From positions 372,001 to 436,000 of the forward strand of contig NZ_QMIK01000003.1 of the NCBI RefSeq assembly GCF_003316845.1: a stretch of 64,000 nucleotides of DNA. Reading direction: 5' to 3'. A program made the translations under genes and the position numbers. The notes under the pieces were generated by a model. It saw only the letters and a program-made list of their open reading frames with translations. It had not been told where the DNA came from and did not search any database. Below are positions 16,309 through 24,736 of this stretch, one piece after another (positions within the stretch are counted from its first letter, which is position 1; each line of letters starts with the position of its first letter). The DNA comes from Cognataquiflexum aquatile. GTDB lineage: Bacteria; Bacteroidota; Bacteroidia; Cytophagales; Cyclobacteriaceae.

Positions 16309-18407
16309 GCTGTTACCTCCTGTTCTCTATAAGCGCTGATCGCGTCAAATACTTTGATGGCCTCTTTGAAATAAGCTTCTGCAAATTCTTGGGAAGGCTC
16401 ATTTTTGTTGATTTCATATACGAATGAAGCCAAGTCTTTTTCCAAGCTAATTTTACCTGTTTGGGTAAATGTCTCGTCAAACAAAGCCACGATGTTTGCA
16501 TAGGAGTTGGTGCTTTTGCTTTCGCTCAGCAAGATTGCTTTTGCGGCATTTACGATCGCAGCATAGGTATGGTAGATGCTGTCAGACCATCTTTTTTCTA
16601 CCAATCCTTCTTTGGAAAGCTCGAGTTTTTCCCTCGCTTCCAACAAAAGGGTAGCTACCAAGTCAATCACCACCCCGGCACATTCGCCCACTCCTACGGC
16701 TACCTTGTATGCTTCCTCGTGTCCCCAATCAACCTGATCAGCTTCGGTAATGGTGGAGGTTTCTGTCAATACTTTCAGAATGTCGTAGAAATAGATATGT
16801 CCAAGTCGGTCATAGTAATCCAAAAAGGATTCAGTATCGTTGGAATTTTGTTCAAAATCCGCAATCAGGATCCGTAAAGCATCCGGTCCGCGGCGGCTTG
16901 GAACTTTGATGACTTTATCGGCAAATCTTCCCTGTCCATTGCCCAGTGTTCCGCCTCCAAGCAATACCTGAAGTGCCGGAACTACCACTTTACCCACTTT
17001 CATAGACATGCCCTGAAAGCCGATATGCGCCATATTGTGTTGTCCGCAGGCGTTCATGCAGCCTGAGATTTTGATGGTCAGGTCTTTGTTTTTGAGGTAT
17101 TGGGGATATTCTGCCAAGATTACTTTCTCCAATTCTTTGGCGATTCCGGTACTGCTCGCAATGCCAAGGTTACAGGTATCTGTTCCCGGGCAAGCGGTGA
17201 TGTCTCCAAAAGTATTGTATCCGGCATCCGCCAGACCGATTTTTTTCAATTCCTGATAAAAGAAAGGAATGGCTTTTTCCTGGACATCCCGGATAAGGAT
17301 ATTTTGTCTGAGGGTGAATCTCAGCTCATTGTTTGCATATTTTTTGACAAGGTCCGCTATCTGCCTTGCTTGGGGGGTGTAGAAGTCTCCCAAAAGGACT
17401 TTCACACCGATCGATACAAGTCCTTTTTGCTTTTGGGGAAGGACATTGGTGAGTTTCCATTGCTCATAAGCGAGTTCCAAAGGCTCTTCCAACTCGGGAA
17501 CTTCCGGTTGGAAAAGCTGTTTGGAATCCTCATAGTCGTTGTGGTTTATGGGATATTTTTTGAATGGAAGTGCTTTTTGTTCTTCTTTGACCAAATCCAG
17601 AAAAGCCTCCAATCCGATATCTGAAATCAAAAATTTCATCCGTGCTTTCAGCCTTCTTGCCCTTTCTCCATGTCTGTCAAAAACCCGCAAAACACCTTCG
17701 ATAAATGGAATCAATTCGTCTGTTGGTAGGAATTCCGTAATCAAATCGGCGTGTCTCGGCTGGGAACCCAATCCGCCCCCAAGCATCACTTTGAAGCCAC
17801 GGATTTCTTGGCCGTTTTCAGTTTTTACTTTTGGGATAAAACCCAAATCGTGGAGGTAAGCCAATGCTGTATCTTCATCAGAAGCTGAAAATGCCATTTT
17901 GAATTTCCTGCCCATTTCCTGGCAAACTGGATTTCTCAAAAAATATTTGAAAACCTCATCGGCATATAATGTCACATCAAAAGGTTCATTGGGATCGACA
18001 CCTGCAGTCTCTGAGGCGGTAACATTCCGTACGGTATTGCCGCAGGCTTCGCGCAAAGTCACATCGTCTTTTTCGAGTTCGGCCCACAAAGCAGGAGTTT
18101 CATCCAAACTCACATAGTGGATCTGAATATCCTGACGGGTGGTAATGTGCAATCGACCTGTGGAATATTTGTCAGAAACATCTGCTATCCGCTTCAGCTG
18201 CTCGCTTGTGGCTTTGCCATAAGGAAGTTTGATCCGGATCATCTGCACGCCCGGCTGCCGCTGTCCATAGACGCCACGGGCAAGGCGGAGGCTTCTGAAT
18301 TTTTCCTCGTCAATCTTGCCTTCTCTAAAAAGTCGTATCTTTTTTTCCAGTTCGAGAATATCTTTCTCAACAATGGGATTTTCTATTTCTGTCCTGAAAC
18401 TTTGCAT
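16305..18407 (-). CDS. assimilatory siroheme sulfite (or nitrite) reductase with C-terminal HEPN-like domain
   Basis: This 700-aa protein reduces sulfite to sulfide with siroheme and a [4Fe-4S] cluster. The iron-sulfur/siroheme cysteines are present: C406-x5-C412 (ACPGTDTC) and C450-x3-C454 (GCMNACGQ). The N-terminal half has the expected duplicated ferredoxin-like and siroheme-binding halves (GRLHITTRQDIQIH, then RFTLRQNILI). After about residue 555 there is a helical extension ending in SIYHTYAAIVNAAKAILL and NSYANIVALFDETF, which resembles a HEPN domain. Neighbours (cysHDN, siroheme genes) favour sulfite over nitrite. It overlaps cobA by 4 bp. Confidence 0.9.
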   Translation of the reverse strand: MQSFRTEIENPIVEKDILELEKKIRLFREGKIDEEKFRSLRLARGVYGQRQPGVQMIRIKLPYGKATSEQLKRIADVSDKYSTGRLHITTRQDIQIHYVSLDETPALWAELEKDDVTLREACGNTVRNVTASETAGVDPNEPFDVTLYADEVFKYFLRNPVCQEMGRKFKMAFSASDEDTALAYLHDLGFIPKVKTENGQEIRGFKVMLGGGLGSQPRHADLITEFLPTDELIPFIEGVLRVFDRHGERARRLKARMKFLISDIGLEAFLDLVKEEQKALPFKKYPINHNDYEDSKQLFQPEVPELEEPLELAYEQWKLTNVLPQKQKGLVSIGVKVLLGDFYTPQARQIADLVKKYANNELRFTLRQNILIRDVQEKAIPFFYQELKKIGLADAGYNTFGDITACPGTDTCNLGIASSTGIAKELEKVILAEYPQYLKNKDLTIKISGCMNACGQHNMAHIGFQGMSMKVGKVVVPALQVLLGGGTLGNGQGRFADKVIKVPSRRGPDALRILIADFEQNSNDTESFLDYYDRLGHIYFYDILKVLTETSTITEADQVDWGHEEAYKVAVGVGECAGVVIDLVATLLLEAREKLELSKEGLVEKRWSDSIYHTYAAIVNAAKAILLSESKSTNSYANIVALFDETFTQTGKISLEKDLASFVYEINKNEPSQEFAEAYFKEAIKVFDAISAYREQEVTA

Positions 18408-18584
18408 CTTTTTAATCTTTGTCCCTAATGAGGGAATGTGGTGTTATGGTTGTTAATCGGTCGACATTTAATTGTCAGCAGTGAAATAAGGTTGAAATAT
18501 GCTTTGCGAATATGCCTTCGGCGAAATAATTTGGCACCTTTTGAGCTTGTTTGGCGGTCAGGTGCTTTTTTTATATTTCAATTT

Positions 18585-18612
18585 ATTTCCACTTATTTCT
18601 ATTTATTTCAGT
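18585..18612. repeat. ATTTATTTC-type short tandem repeat before the sulfite reductase gene
   Basis: Three to four degenerate copies of TTTATTTC with a period near 10 bp lie directly after the cysN stop in the 206-bp cysN-sulfite reductase gap. No ORF lies in the gap. Confidence 0.55.
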
Positions 18613-18613
18613 T

Positions 18614-19867
18614 TTAATCAATAAACCCAACTCCCACCGTATCATAACTTCCTTCGTCAATCAGGATAAACCTGCCGTTGGATTTGTTGTCATGGTAAGT
18701 GTCAAAGTGGATAGGCTTGCTCAACCTGAAATTCACCTTTCCGATATCATTCAGTTTGAGTTGAGAGGCAGAAACTTCCCCTGTGAAGTCCGTGTGGATC
18801 ACAGAATCAATGCTTTCTACCTTTGCCAAAACCCTGTTGATTCCATGCTGAAGCGTGTATTTATCTCCGACTTTCAGTGGCTTGGAATTGACCTGGCAAA
18901 TGGTGGCAGAGATTTGTTTTTCTGATTTTGGCAGTTCTGAGGACTTCACCAACATGTCACCGCGGCTGATGTTGACTTCATTTTCCAAGGTGATTGTGAT
19001 GGAAGCGCCGGGCAATGCCTCAGAATATTCCTGGTCAAAGAAATGGATGGTTTTGATTTTGGATTCGGTGAAGGAAGGCAAAACCGTCACTTCGTCGCCC
19101 ACCTTTAGGCTGCCGCCATAAAGTTTGCCGGAAAACCCCCTGAAATCATGGAAGGCTTCCGTCCTAGGTCTCGTTACATATTGGATCGGAAATCTTGCCA
19201 CCGTGCTTTCATGTAAATCCGATGGTTCCAAAACTTCAAGATGGTCTAAAAGTGTATTTCCGACATACCAAGGCATGAGTTCAGAATGCTTCGCAATATT
19301 TTCGCCTTTCAATGCTGAAATTGGAATGAAGGTGATCTGATCTGTTTTGAAGTCGCTTTTTTCTACCAAAACTTCGAAGTCAGCCTTGATTTTTAAGAAG
19401 ACATCTTCGTCGTAATTGACAAGATCCATTTTGTTGACAGCGACGACCACATGGCCGAGACGGAGGAGGTTACTGATAAAGAAATGCCTGTTGGTCTGCT
19501 CGATCACACCTTTTCTAGCGTCAATCAAAATGATTGCGACCTGCGAAGTGGAGGCTCCTGTCACCATATTTCTGGTATACTCCACGTGTCCGGGAGTATC
19601 TGCAATGACAAAATTGGTCTTGGCAGTATTGAAATAGATATGCGCCACATCGATGGTAATGCCTTGCTCGCGCTCTGCAATCAAGCCATCGGTGGCCAAA
19701 GAAAAATCAAGGTAATCAAAGCCACGCTGACGGCTGGTTTTTTCGATTGCTTCCAGTTTATCCGTAGTCAGGGATTTGGTGTCATACAAAAGCCTTCCGA
19801 TCAAGGTACTTTTGCCATCATCCACAGATCCTGCAGTAGCGATTTTTATAAGTTTTCTATTTTCCAT
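18614..19867 (-). CDS. cysN: sulfate adenylyltransferase subunit 1 (GTPase)
   Basis: With CysD it forms the heteromeric ATP sulfurylase, coupling GTP hydrolysis to adenylation of sulfate to APS. It is an EF-Tu-like GTPase: the P-loop GSVDDGKSTLIGRL near the N terminus, the switch region DTPGHVEYTRN, the NKMDLV guanine motif, and two beta-barrel domains after about residue 220. The 417-aa length means there is no C-terminal APS kinase (CysC) domain, which fits the APS-reductase type of CysH nearby. It follows cysD with a 128-bp repeat-filled gap. Confidence 0.95.
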   Translation of the reverse strand: MENRKLIKIATAGSVDDGKSTLIGRLLYDTKSLTTDKLEAIEKTSRQRGFDYLDFSLATDGLIAEREQGITIDVAHIYFNTAKTNFVIADTPGHVEYTRNMVTGASTSQVAIILIDARKGVIEQTNRHFFISNLLRLGHVVVAVNKMDLVNYDEDVFLKIKADFEVLVEKSDFKTDQITFIPISALKGENIAKHSELMPWYVGNTLLDHLEVLEPSDLHESTVARFPIQYVTRPRTEAFHDFRGFSGKLYGGSLKVGDEVTVLPSFTESKIKTIHFFDQEYSEALPGASITITLENEVNISRGDMLVKSSELPKSEKQISATICQVNSKPLKVGDKYTLQHGINRVLAKVESIDSVIHTDFTGEVSASQLKLNDIGKVNFRLSKPIHFDTYHDNKSNGRFILIDEGSYDTVGVGFID

Positions 19868-19995
19868 TTTCGAGATATGAGATGTGAGATTTGAGACATG
19901 AGATTGGGGCTCCTAACTCTCATAATTGTCTTTTCTAATTACCATGCATCTAATTTTTCAGTCTTGATACTTGGTACTTGATACTTGATACTCCT
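19868..19995. repeat. short-period degenerate repeats between cysD and cysN
   Basis: Two types occur. One is a GAGATNTGAGAT-like array (about 19868-19902, units near 8-9 bp). The other is a CTTGATACTTGGTACTTGAT-like array (about 19963-19992, period near 8). No ORF is seen. Confidence 0.65.
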
Positions 19996-20895
19996 TTAAA
20001 AATACCCGACTTTTTTCCTGCTTTCCATGGCTGCTTCTGAGCGTTTGTCGTCGATCCTTGCGCCTCGCTCGGAGATAGTTGAATCCCTGATTTCTGCTAC
20101 CACAGCATCCAAAGTGTCAGCTTCGGAGAGAACTGCCGCGGTACAGGTCATGTCGCCGACAGTTCTGAACCTGACCATTTTCTCAAATACTTCCTCGTAT
20201 GATTCCCTGTACACATGCTCGTTTGCTGTCCAAACCATGCCGTCACGGAAGAAAACTTCTCTTTTGTGGGCGAAATAGATGGAAGGAATCGCAATGTTTT
20301 CAGTTTTGATATATTCCCATACATCAAGTTCAGTCCAGTTGGAAATCGGGAAAACCCGGACGTTTTGGCCTTGATGGATCCGACCGTTGAGCATGTCGAA
20401 TAACTCAGGGCGTTGGTTTTTTTCATCCCACTGACCAAAATCATCTCTGACAGAAAATACCCTTTCTTTGGCCCTTGCTTTTTCCTCATCCCTTCTTGCA
20501 CCACCTATACAGGCGTCAAATTTGAATTCTTCGATGGCATCCAAAAGGGTAGTGGTCTGCAAGGTATTCCTGCTGGCATATCTTCCTCTTTCCTCGGTGA
20601 CTTTCCCTTGGTTGATGCTGTCCTGAACATTGCGGACGATCAGTTCAAGGCCCAATTCGGCGACCAATTGGTCACGGAACTCGATGGTCTCCGGGAAATT
20701 ATGTCCTGTGTCAATGTGCAGCAAAGGGAAAGGAATCCTTGCCGGATAAAATGCCTTTTGGGCCAATCTGACTAAGGTAATCGAATCCTTTCCTCCCGAA
20801 AAAAGCAGCACCGGTCTTTCAAACTGTGCCGCCACTTCCCTCAGGATATGGATCGATTCTGCTTCTTTGGGATTAGGTATAAATAGGTTAGACAT
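19996..20895 (-). CDS. cysD: sulfate adenylyltransferase subunit 2
   Basis: This 299-aa subunit carries the ATP-pyrophosphatase active site that makes APS from sulfate and ATP. The diagnostic PP-loop is LLFSGGKDSITLVRLA. HIDTGHNFPET, GGARRDEEKARAKER and the C-terminal ERGARIDDKRSEAAMESRKK are all family signatures. It is full length compared with the usual about 300 aa. It is transcribed between cysH and cysN in the sulfate-assimilation operon, and it is the obligate partner of CysN. Confidence 0.97.
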   Translation of the reverse strand: MSNLFIPNPKEAESIHILREVAAQFERPVLLFSGGKDSITLVRLAQKAFYPARIPFPLLHIDTGHNFPETIEFRDQLVAELGLELIVRNVQDSINQGKVTEERGRYASRNTLQTTTLLDAIEEFKFDACIGGARRDEEKARAKERVFSVRDDFGQWDEKNQRPELFDMLNGRIHQGQNVRVFPISNWTELDVWEYIKTENIAIPSIYFAHKREVFFRDGMVWTANEHVYRESYEEVFEKMVRFRTVGDMTCTAAVLSEADTLDAVVAEIRDSTISERGARIDDKRSEAAMESRKKVGYF

Positions 20896-20948
20896 GTCTT
20901 TTTACTTTTGTTTCTTAAATCTCAATCTTACTTCTCGCCTCTCGCTTC

Positions 20949-21653
20949 TCACCTTGCGTGTAGCCCACATTCCTTTTTGGAATCTTCCCACCACCACCTG
21001 CCTGCACGGGCGTCTTCTCCCGGCATGATCGCACGTGTACAGGGTGCACAGCCGATGCTGACAAAGCCTTTGTCATGGAGCGGGTTGTAGGGGATTTTGT
21101 TTTTTGTGATGTAGGTTATCATCTCCTCGTAGGTCCAATCCAGGAGCGGGTTGAACTTGATGATCTGATTGGCTTCGTCCCATTCGATCTTTTGCATGCC
21201 GCTTCTGTTCGCACTTTGTTCGGCACGAAGTCCGGTGACCCATATACTGTTTCCGAGAAGGGCCCTTTTGAGGGGTTCGACTTTGCGGGCATAGCAGCAG
21301 GATTTGCGGTTATCAACCGAATCATAAAAACCATTGATTCCTTGTTTCAGGACCAGGTTCTCCACTGATTCTCTTTCCGGGTAGAGAACTTTGATTTTTG
21401 TATGGTATTTGGTTTCGGTGCGGGCTATCAGGTCCAATGTCTCAGAAAAAAGCCTCCCGGTATCCAGGGAAAATATTTGGATCGGAAGGAAGTTTTCGGC
21501 GATCATTTGGGTGATGACCTGATCTTCTTGGCCCAATGAGGTAGAAAAGACAACTTTCCCCCTGAAAAGATCAGAAAGAAATGCCAGACCTTCTGCCGCT
21601 GAAAGGTTGTCGATCTTTTCGCTGAGGTTATGCAAATTCTTTTTCAGGCTCAT
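20949..21653 (-). CDS. cysH: adenylyl-sulfate (APS) reductase, thioredoxin-dependent
   Basis: This 234-aa PP-loop-family enzyme reduces activated sulfate to sulfite. All four cysteines of the [4Fe-4S] cluster found in APS-type (not PAPS-type) reductases are present: C119-C120 (SCCYARK) and C202-x2-C205 (GCAPCTRA). The catalytic C229 lies in ECGLH at the C terminus. The start at MSLKKNLHNLSEKI (21653) is chosen; it overlaps the DUF2061 gene by 26 bp, while an earlier ATG at 21692 adds only a basic tail. No APS kinase gene lies in the window, consistent with this route. Confidence 0.92.
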   Translation of the reverse strand: MSLKKNLHNLSEKIDNLSAAEGLAFLSDLFRGKVVFSTSLGQEDQVITQMIAENFLPIQIFSLDTGRLFSETLDLIARTETKYHTKIKVLYPERESVENLVLKQGINGFYDSVDNRKSCCYARKVEPLKRALLGNSIWVTGLRAEQSANRSGMQKIEWDEANQIIKFNPLLDWTYEEMITYITKNKIPYNPLHDKGFVSIGCAPCTRAIMPGEDARAGRWWWEDSKKECGLHAR

Positions 21654-21900
21654 CTTTTTCAATTTTTGTTGCGCTTTCCCACGCCCTTTCATGGAAGTAG
21701 TAAAGAATGATTTTGGTGACCACCTCGATGGATCCGATGGATATCGCCATCACCAGCTGCCCGGTGACAAAAAAAGAGATCACCATAGTATCCAAAGTCC
21801 CGACGATTCTCCAGGAAATGGATTTCATAAAGCTCTTTAAATTGGAATCTTTGCCCTGTTTGGCCACAAACCACTTTTTGATCGGCTGGTCTAAAATCAT
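21628..21900 (-). CDS. DUF2061 membrane protein of the cys operon
   Basis: This 90-aa protein matches the DUF2061 pattern: KSFMKSISWRIVGTLDTM, then a hydrophobic stretch (VISFFVTGQLVMAISIG) and KIILYYFHERAWE. It has two short membrane helices. The family often lies beside sulfate activation genes and is sometimes fused to CysC, but its role is unproven. A part in sulfate uptake or in organising the activation enzymes is an inference. It is the first structural gene after the Rrf2 regulator and overlaps cysH. Confidence 0.85.
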   Translation of the reverse strand: MILDQPIKKWFVAKQGKDSNLKSFMKSISWRIVGTLDTMVISFFVTGQLVMAISIGSIEVVTKIILYYFHERAWESATKIEKDEPEKEFA

Positions 21901-21917
21901 ATAGTTAACATTATAAC

Positions 21918-21955
21918 ACTTTTACAAAAGTATATAAAGTCTATAAATATTATAG
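21918..21955 (-). promoter_or_regulatory. candidate operators ahead of the cys operon
   Basis: Two perfect palindromes lie between the Rrf2 gene and DUF2061: ACTTTT-AC-AAAAGT (21918-21931) and CTATAA-ATA-TTATAG (21941-21955). Their position, about 20-50 bp upstream of the first structural gene, suits repression or activation by the neighbouring Rrf2 protein. This is an inference from position and symmetry. Confidence 0.5.
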
Positions 21956-21974
21956 GGTAATAGGAGAAAAAATT

Positions 21975-22391
21975 TTATTCTTTATCTAAAATGTCTGCTA
22001 AAGACTTGTTTTCCAACACATTGAGCATCTCGTCCCGCACCTGGATCATGACTTTGTTGAGACCACAAAGCGCCTCGCTTTTGCATTCGACGCAGGGTTC
22101 GTAGTAATTAAGGCTGACGCAGGGAAGCAGGGCGATAGGTCCATCAAGCAGGCGGATGACTTTGGAAAGGGCGATGTCTTTGGGATCTTTTATCAAATAA
22201 TATCCTCCGCCTTTGCCTTTTTTGCTTCCAAGGATGCCCGCTTTTCTGAGTTCGAGGAGGATGTTTTCCAAAAATTTATGTGAAATCCCGTATTCCTCAG
22301 AAATGTCATGGATAAGTACGGTCTTTTGGTCCCGGTGCTTGCCGAGATAGGTCAGGGCATGAAAAGCGTATTTGGTTTTTTTGGAGAGCAT
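21975..22391 (-). CDS. Rrf2/IscR/CymR-family transcriptional regulator
   Basis: This 138-aa protein has the Rrf2 winged helix: an N-terminal MLSKKTKYAFHALTYL, then ISEEYGISHKFLENILLELR and the wing GSKKGKGGGYYL. Four cysteines follow in the C-terminal region (LPCVSLNYYEPCVECKSEALC), so an Fe-S cluster or thiol sensing is possible. IscR uses three cysteines; CymR senses cysteine supply through CysK. Lying directly upstream and on the same strand as the cys genes, it most likely controls sulfate assimilation in response to sulfur or redox state. Confidence 0.9.
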   Translation of the reverse strand: MLSKKTKYAFHALTYLGKHRDQKTVLIHDISEEYGISHKFLENILLELRKAGILGSKKGKGGGYYLIKDPKDIALSKVIRLLDGPIALLPCVSLNYYEPCVECKSEALCGLNKVMIQVRDEMLNVLENKSLADILDKE

Positions 22392-22622
22392 GGATACAAA
22401 AATAGGGGAAAAAACGAAATTGGCTATATGACCAATGCCTTATCGAAAAGGAGATTCTGATTGCTAAGAATTCAATTGATTTTTCACAACCAAATATTAA
22501 AAACCTCCGTACCTGCTTCTTGGTCTTGCAAATGGACATTGACCCCCACCCGTTGCTACTTTCTTTGATTTGCATTAAGTTGCAATCTTGAATGCACGGG
22601 TGCCAAACCTGAATGGGTTATT

Positions 22623-24245
22623 ATGAAGAAGCTAGCATATTCATTTTTATTTTTCCTGGTCATCTTCCTCCAAGGGGGCAAGTCTTTTTCACAAAATATC
22701 ATCAGGCTTGATAGCCTGCAGTTGGCCCTGAAGCAGGCCGGGACGGATACTGCAAGATTCAATACCTTGATGCAGCTTTCTAATCTTTACAATGCCACCG
22801 ATTACCTCAAGGCCCTGGAATATGCGCGGCAGGCCAAAGAATTGGCCATTGACAAAAAACTGAAGAAAAAGGAACTGCTCGCAGAAACCACCATGGGAAA
22901 TGTTGCCATCAGCCAAGGACACTATAAAATGGCTGCCACGCACTATTTTACCGTCCTCAAGGCGTATGAGGAAATGCAGGACACCTCCGGTATCATTTCG
23001 CTCAACAATAACCTCGGTGCAGCTTATGACCGTATGGGGGAATATGACAAAGCACTCGCCAGTTTCTTCAAAGCACAGGAATACCTGAATGCTTCGAATA
23101 AGAATGACAACAAAAACCTGGTCTTGCCCTCCATTTACAACAACATCGCCAACATATACCAAACCAAAGGCGACGCCAATTCTGCCCTGACTTATTACGA
23201 AAAAGCCCTTGACCTTGCCCTTCAGGTCCCCAATCACAAAGCACAGGGCATTGCTTACAACAATATAGGCAAACTCTACTTTAACGAACTGAATCAGCCT
23301 GAAAAGGCTTTGGAATATTTGACCAAAGGACTTGAAGTTAGGGAACGAAACGGCGATCTGGGAGAAGTGGCAAGGTCTCTTGTCATTCTGAGTAATTTTC
23401 ATTTTCAGCAAAAAGAATATTCCAAAGGGAAAGAATATGCAGAGAGGGCCCTGGAAATCGGTGAAAAAATAGGCTCCCTTGACATCCAAAGTTCAGCTTA
23501 TAGCCGCCTGTCGGAAACTGCGGAAGCCAATGGGGACTTTCAGGCTGCGCTTGCAGCCTTCCGTAAATCCAAGGAATTTGGCGACAGCATTCTCAACCAG
23601 CAGGCTAGTAGGGAGATCACCCGTCTTCAACTGCAATATGATTTCGAAAAAGAAGAAAAAATCCGGTCTGAAGAAGCCAGTCAGACCCGCTTCAAATACC
23701 TCCTCACCATTGCAGCACTGTCAGTTGGGTTGATTTTGGCTGTATTGATCACTTTTATTATTCGCTCCAAAGCCCGTCAGACAGAAATGAAGCAAAAGAA
23801 CCTGGCCTTGGACGTGGAGATCAAAAATAAGGAACTCACGACCAATGTGATGTACCTCATCCGCAAAAATGAACTGATCAACAACGTGGCTGAGCGGTTA
23901 TTGAAACTTCAGCGGAGGGAGCTTCCTGAAAACCAAAAAATCTTCCAAGAAATTATTTTGGACTTACAGCGTGAAGCTGACAACGATACCTGGAAAGAAT
24001 TTGAGCTTCGTTTCAATCAGGTGCATAGTGAGTTTTATACCACGCTGCGCAAACTTTACCCTGACCTTTCGCCGGCAGATGAAAAACTCTGTGCTTTCCT
24101 GAGGCTGAATATGAGTTCCAAAGAAATAGCTGCAGTCAGCCAACAAAGCATCAAAAGTGTGGAGGTGGCCCGGGCAAGACTGCGCAAAAAGCTTAACCTG
24201 ACCAATACCAATTCCAATTTGGTGTCGCATTTGGCCAATTTATAG
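22623..24245 (+). CDS. TPR sensor protein with TM helix and C-terminal LuxR-like HTH
   Basis: This 540-aa protein has a signal sequence (IFLQGGKSFSQ). About six tetratricopeptide repeats follow on the periplasmic side (residues about 30-320; NNLGAAYDRMGEYDKALASF and NNIGKLYFNELNQPEKALEY are typical). Then come one TM helix (about 358-378), a coiled-coil-like cytoplasmic stretch and a C-terminal helix-turn-helix (LSPADEKLCAFLRLNMSSKEI, then SVEVARARLRKKLNL). This Bacteroidota architecture joins periplasmic protein-protein sensing to DNA binding. It diverges from the Rrf2 gene and precedes the giant protease on the same strand; regulation of the protease is possible but unproven. Confidence 0.88.
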   Translation: MKKLAYSFLFFLVIFLQGGKSFSQNIIRLDSLQLALKQAGTDTARFNTLMQLSNLYNATDYLKALEYARQAKELAIDKKLKKKELLAETTMGNVAISQGHYKMAATHYFTVLKAYEEMQDTSGIISLNNNLGAAYDRMGEYDKALASFFKAQEYLNASNKNDNKNLVLPSIYNNIANIYQTKGDANSALTYYEKALDLALQVPNHKAQGIAYNNIGKLYFNELNQPEKALEYLTKGLEVRERNGDLGEVARSLVILSNFHFQQKEYSKGKEYAERALEIGEKIGSLDIQSSAYSRLSETAEANGDFQAALAAFRKSKEFGDSILNQQASREITRLQLQYDFEKEEKIRSEEASQTRFKYLLTIAALSVGLILAVLITFIIRSKARQTEMKQKNLALDVEIKNKELTTNVMYLIRKNELINNVAERLLKLQRRELPENQKIFQEIILDLQREADNDTWKEFELRFNQVHSEFYTTLRKLYPDLSPADEKLCAFLRLNMSSKEIAAVSQQSIKSVEVARARLRKKLNLTNTNSNLVSHLANL

Positions 24246-24475
24246 GGGTTAAGGGAGATTCTTTTTATTTTTTACTCATTTGTTTCCCTATTTATAAGTC
24301 ATTGAAATACAATCTGTTATTTTTTTTGCTAAGGTGATGTTAAGGCGATTTTTTCCTTTTTCAGTATAAATTCTAAGGTGTCATTTTCTTAAGTAGTAGT
24401 TATTCAAAGGTCGAATAATTTTTTACTGCACTTATCCGGACTTTCTTTATCCACCCAAATTAAAGGAAGACCCTT

Positions 24476-24643
24476 ATGGAAGAAAAGAGCCCAAATGAAG
24501 AATTGATAAATAAGCTAATCAAAAAACGGAAGCTTGAGAATGATGCCTTTGCGAAGCTCCTCAATGCCATGAAAGTAAAAAACGGCAATCAGTCGGATTC
24601 AGGTCAAAGTGCCGATACTCAAAAAAATAATCCAAGAAAATAA
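24476..24643 (+). CDS. 55-aa hydrophilic small protein
   Basis: A short frame with a good ribosome site (AAAGGAAGA, about 7 bp upstream) begins MEEKSPNEELINKLIKKRKL and ends in a polar tail rich in N, Q, D and S. The first about 34 residues suggest one charged helix. It has no signal or membrane segment and no known family. It stands between the TPR regulator and the protease in a 491-bp gap. Composition, start signal and length make it a plausible small protein; function unknown. Confidence 0.5.
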   Translation: MEEKSPNEELINKLIKKRKLENDAFAKLLNAMKVKNGNQSDSGQSADTQKNNPRK

Positions 24644-24650
24644 AATTATA

Positions 24651-24670
24651 TGTGTCGCATTTGTGACACA
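24651..24670. promoter_or_regulatory. 20-bp near-perfect palindrome upstream of the protease gene
   Basis: TGTGTCGCA and TGTGACACA are inverted arms with 8 of 9 pairs matching and a 2-bp centre. It lies 67 bp ahead of the protease start. It could be an operator or a weak hairpin; no T run follows, so a terminator is less likely. Confidence 0.4.
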
Positions 24671-24736
24671 CTTAACCGTCTACAAAAATGATTACCCTCC
24701 CAAAGTCCAAGTTTAAATCATCCCAAACCAAGCACT

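Noticed and set aside
18540-18577. plus-strand hairpin GCACCT/AGGTGC with a T run near 18537-18577
   Set aside because: The loop is about 20 bases and no plus-strand transcript is expected here, so it is not called as a terminator or riboswitch.
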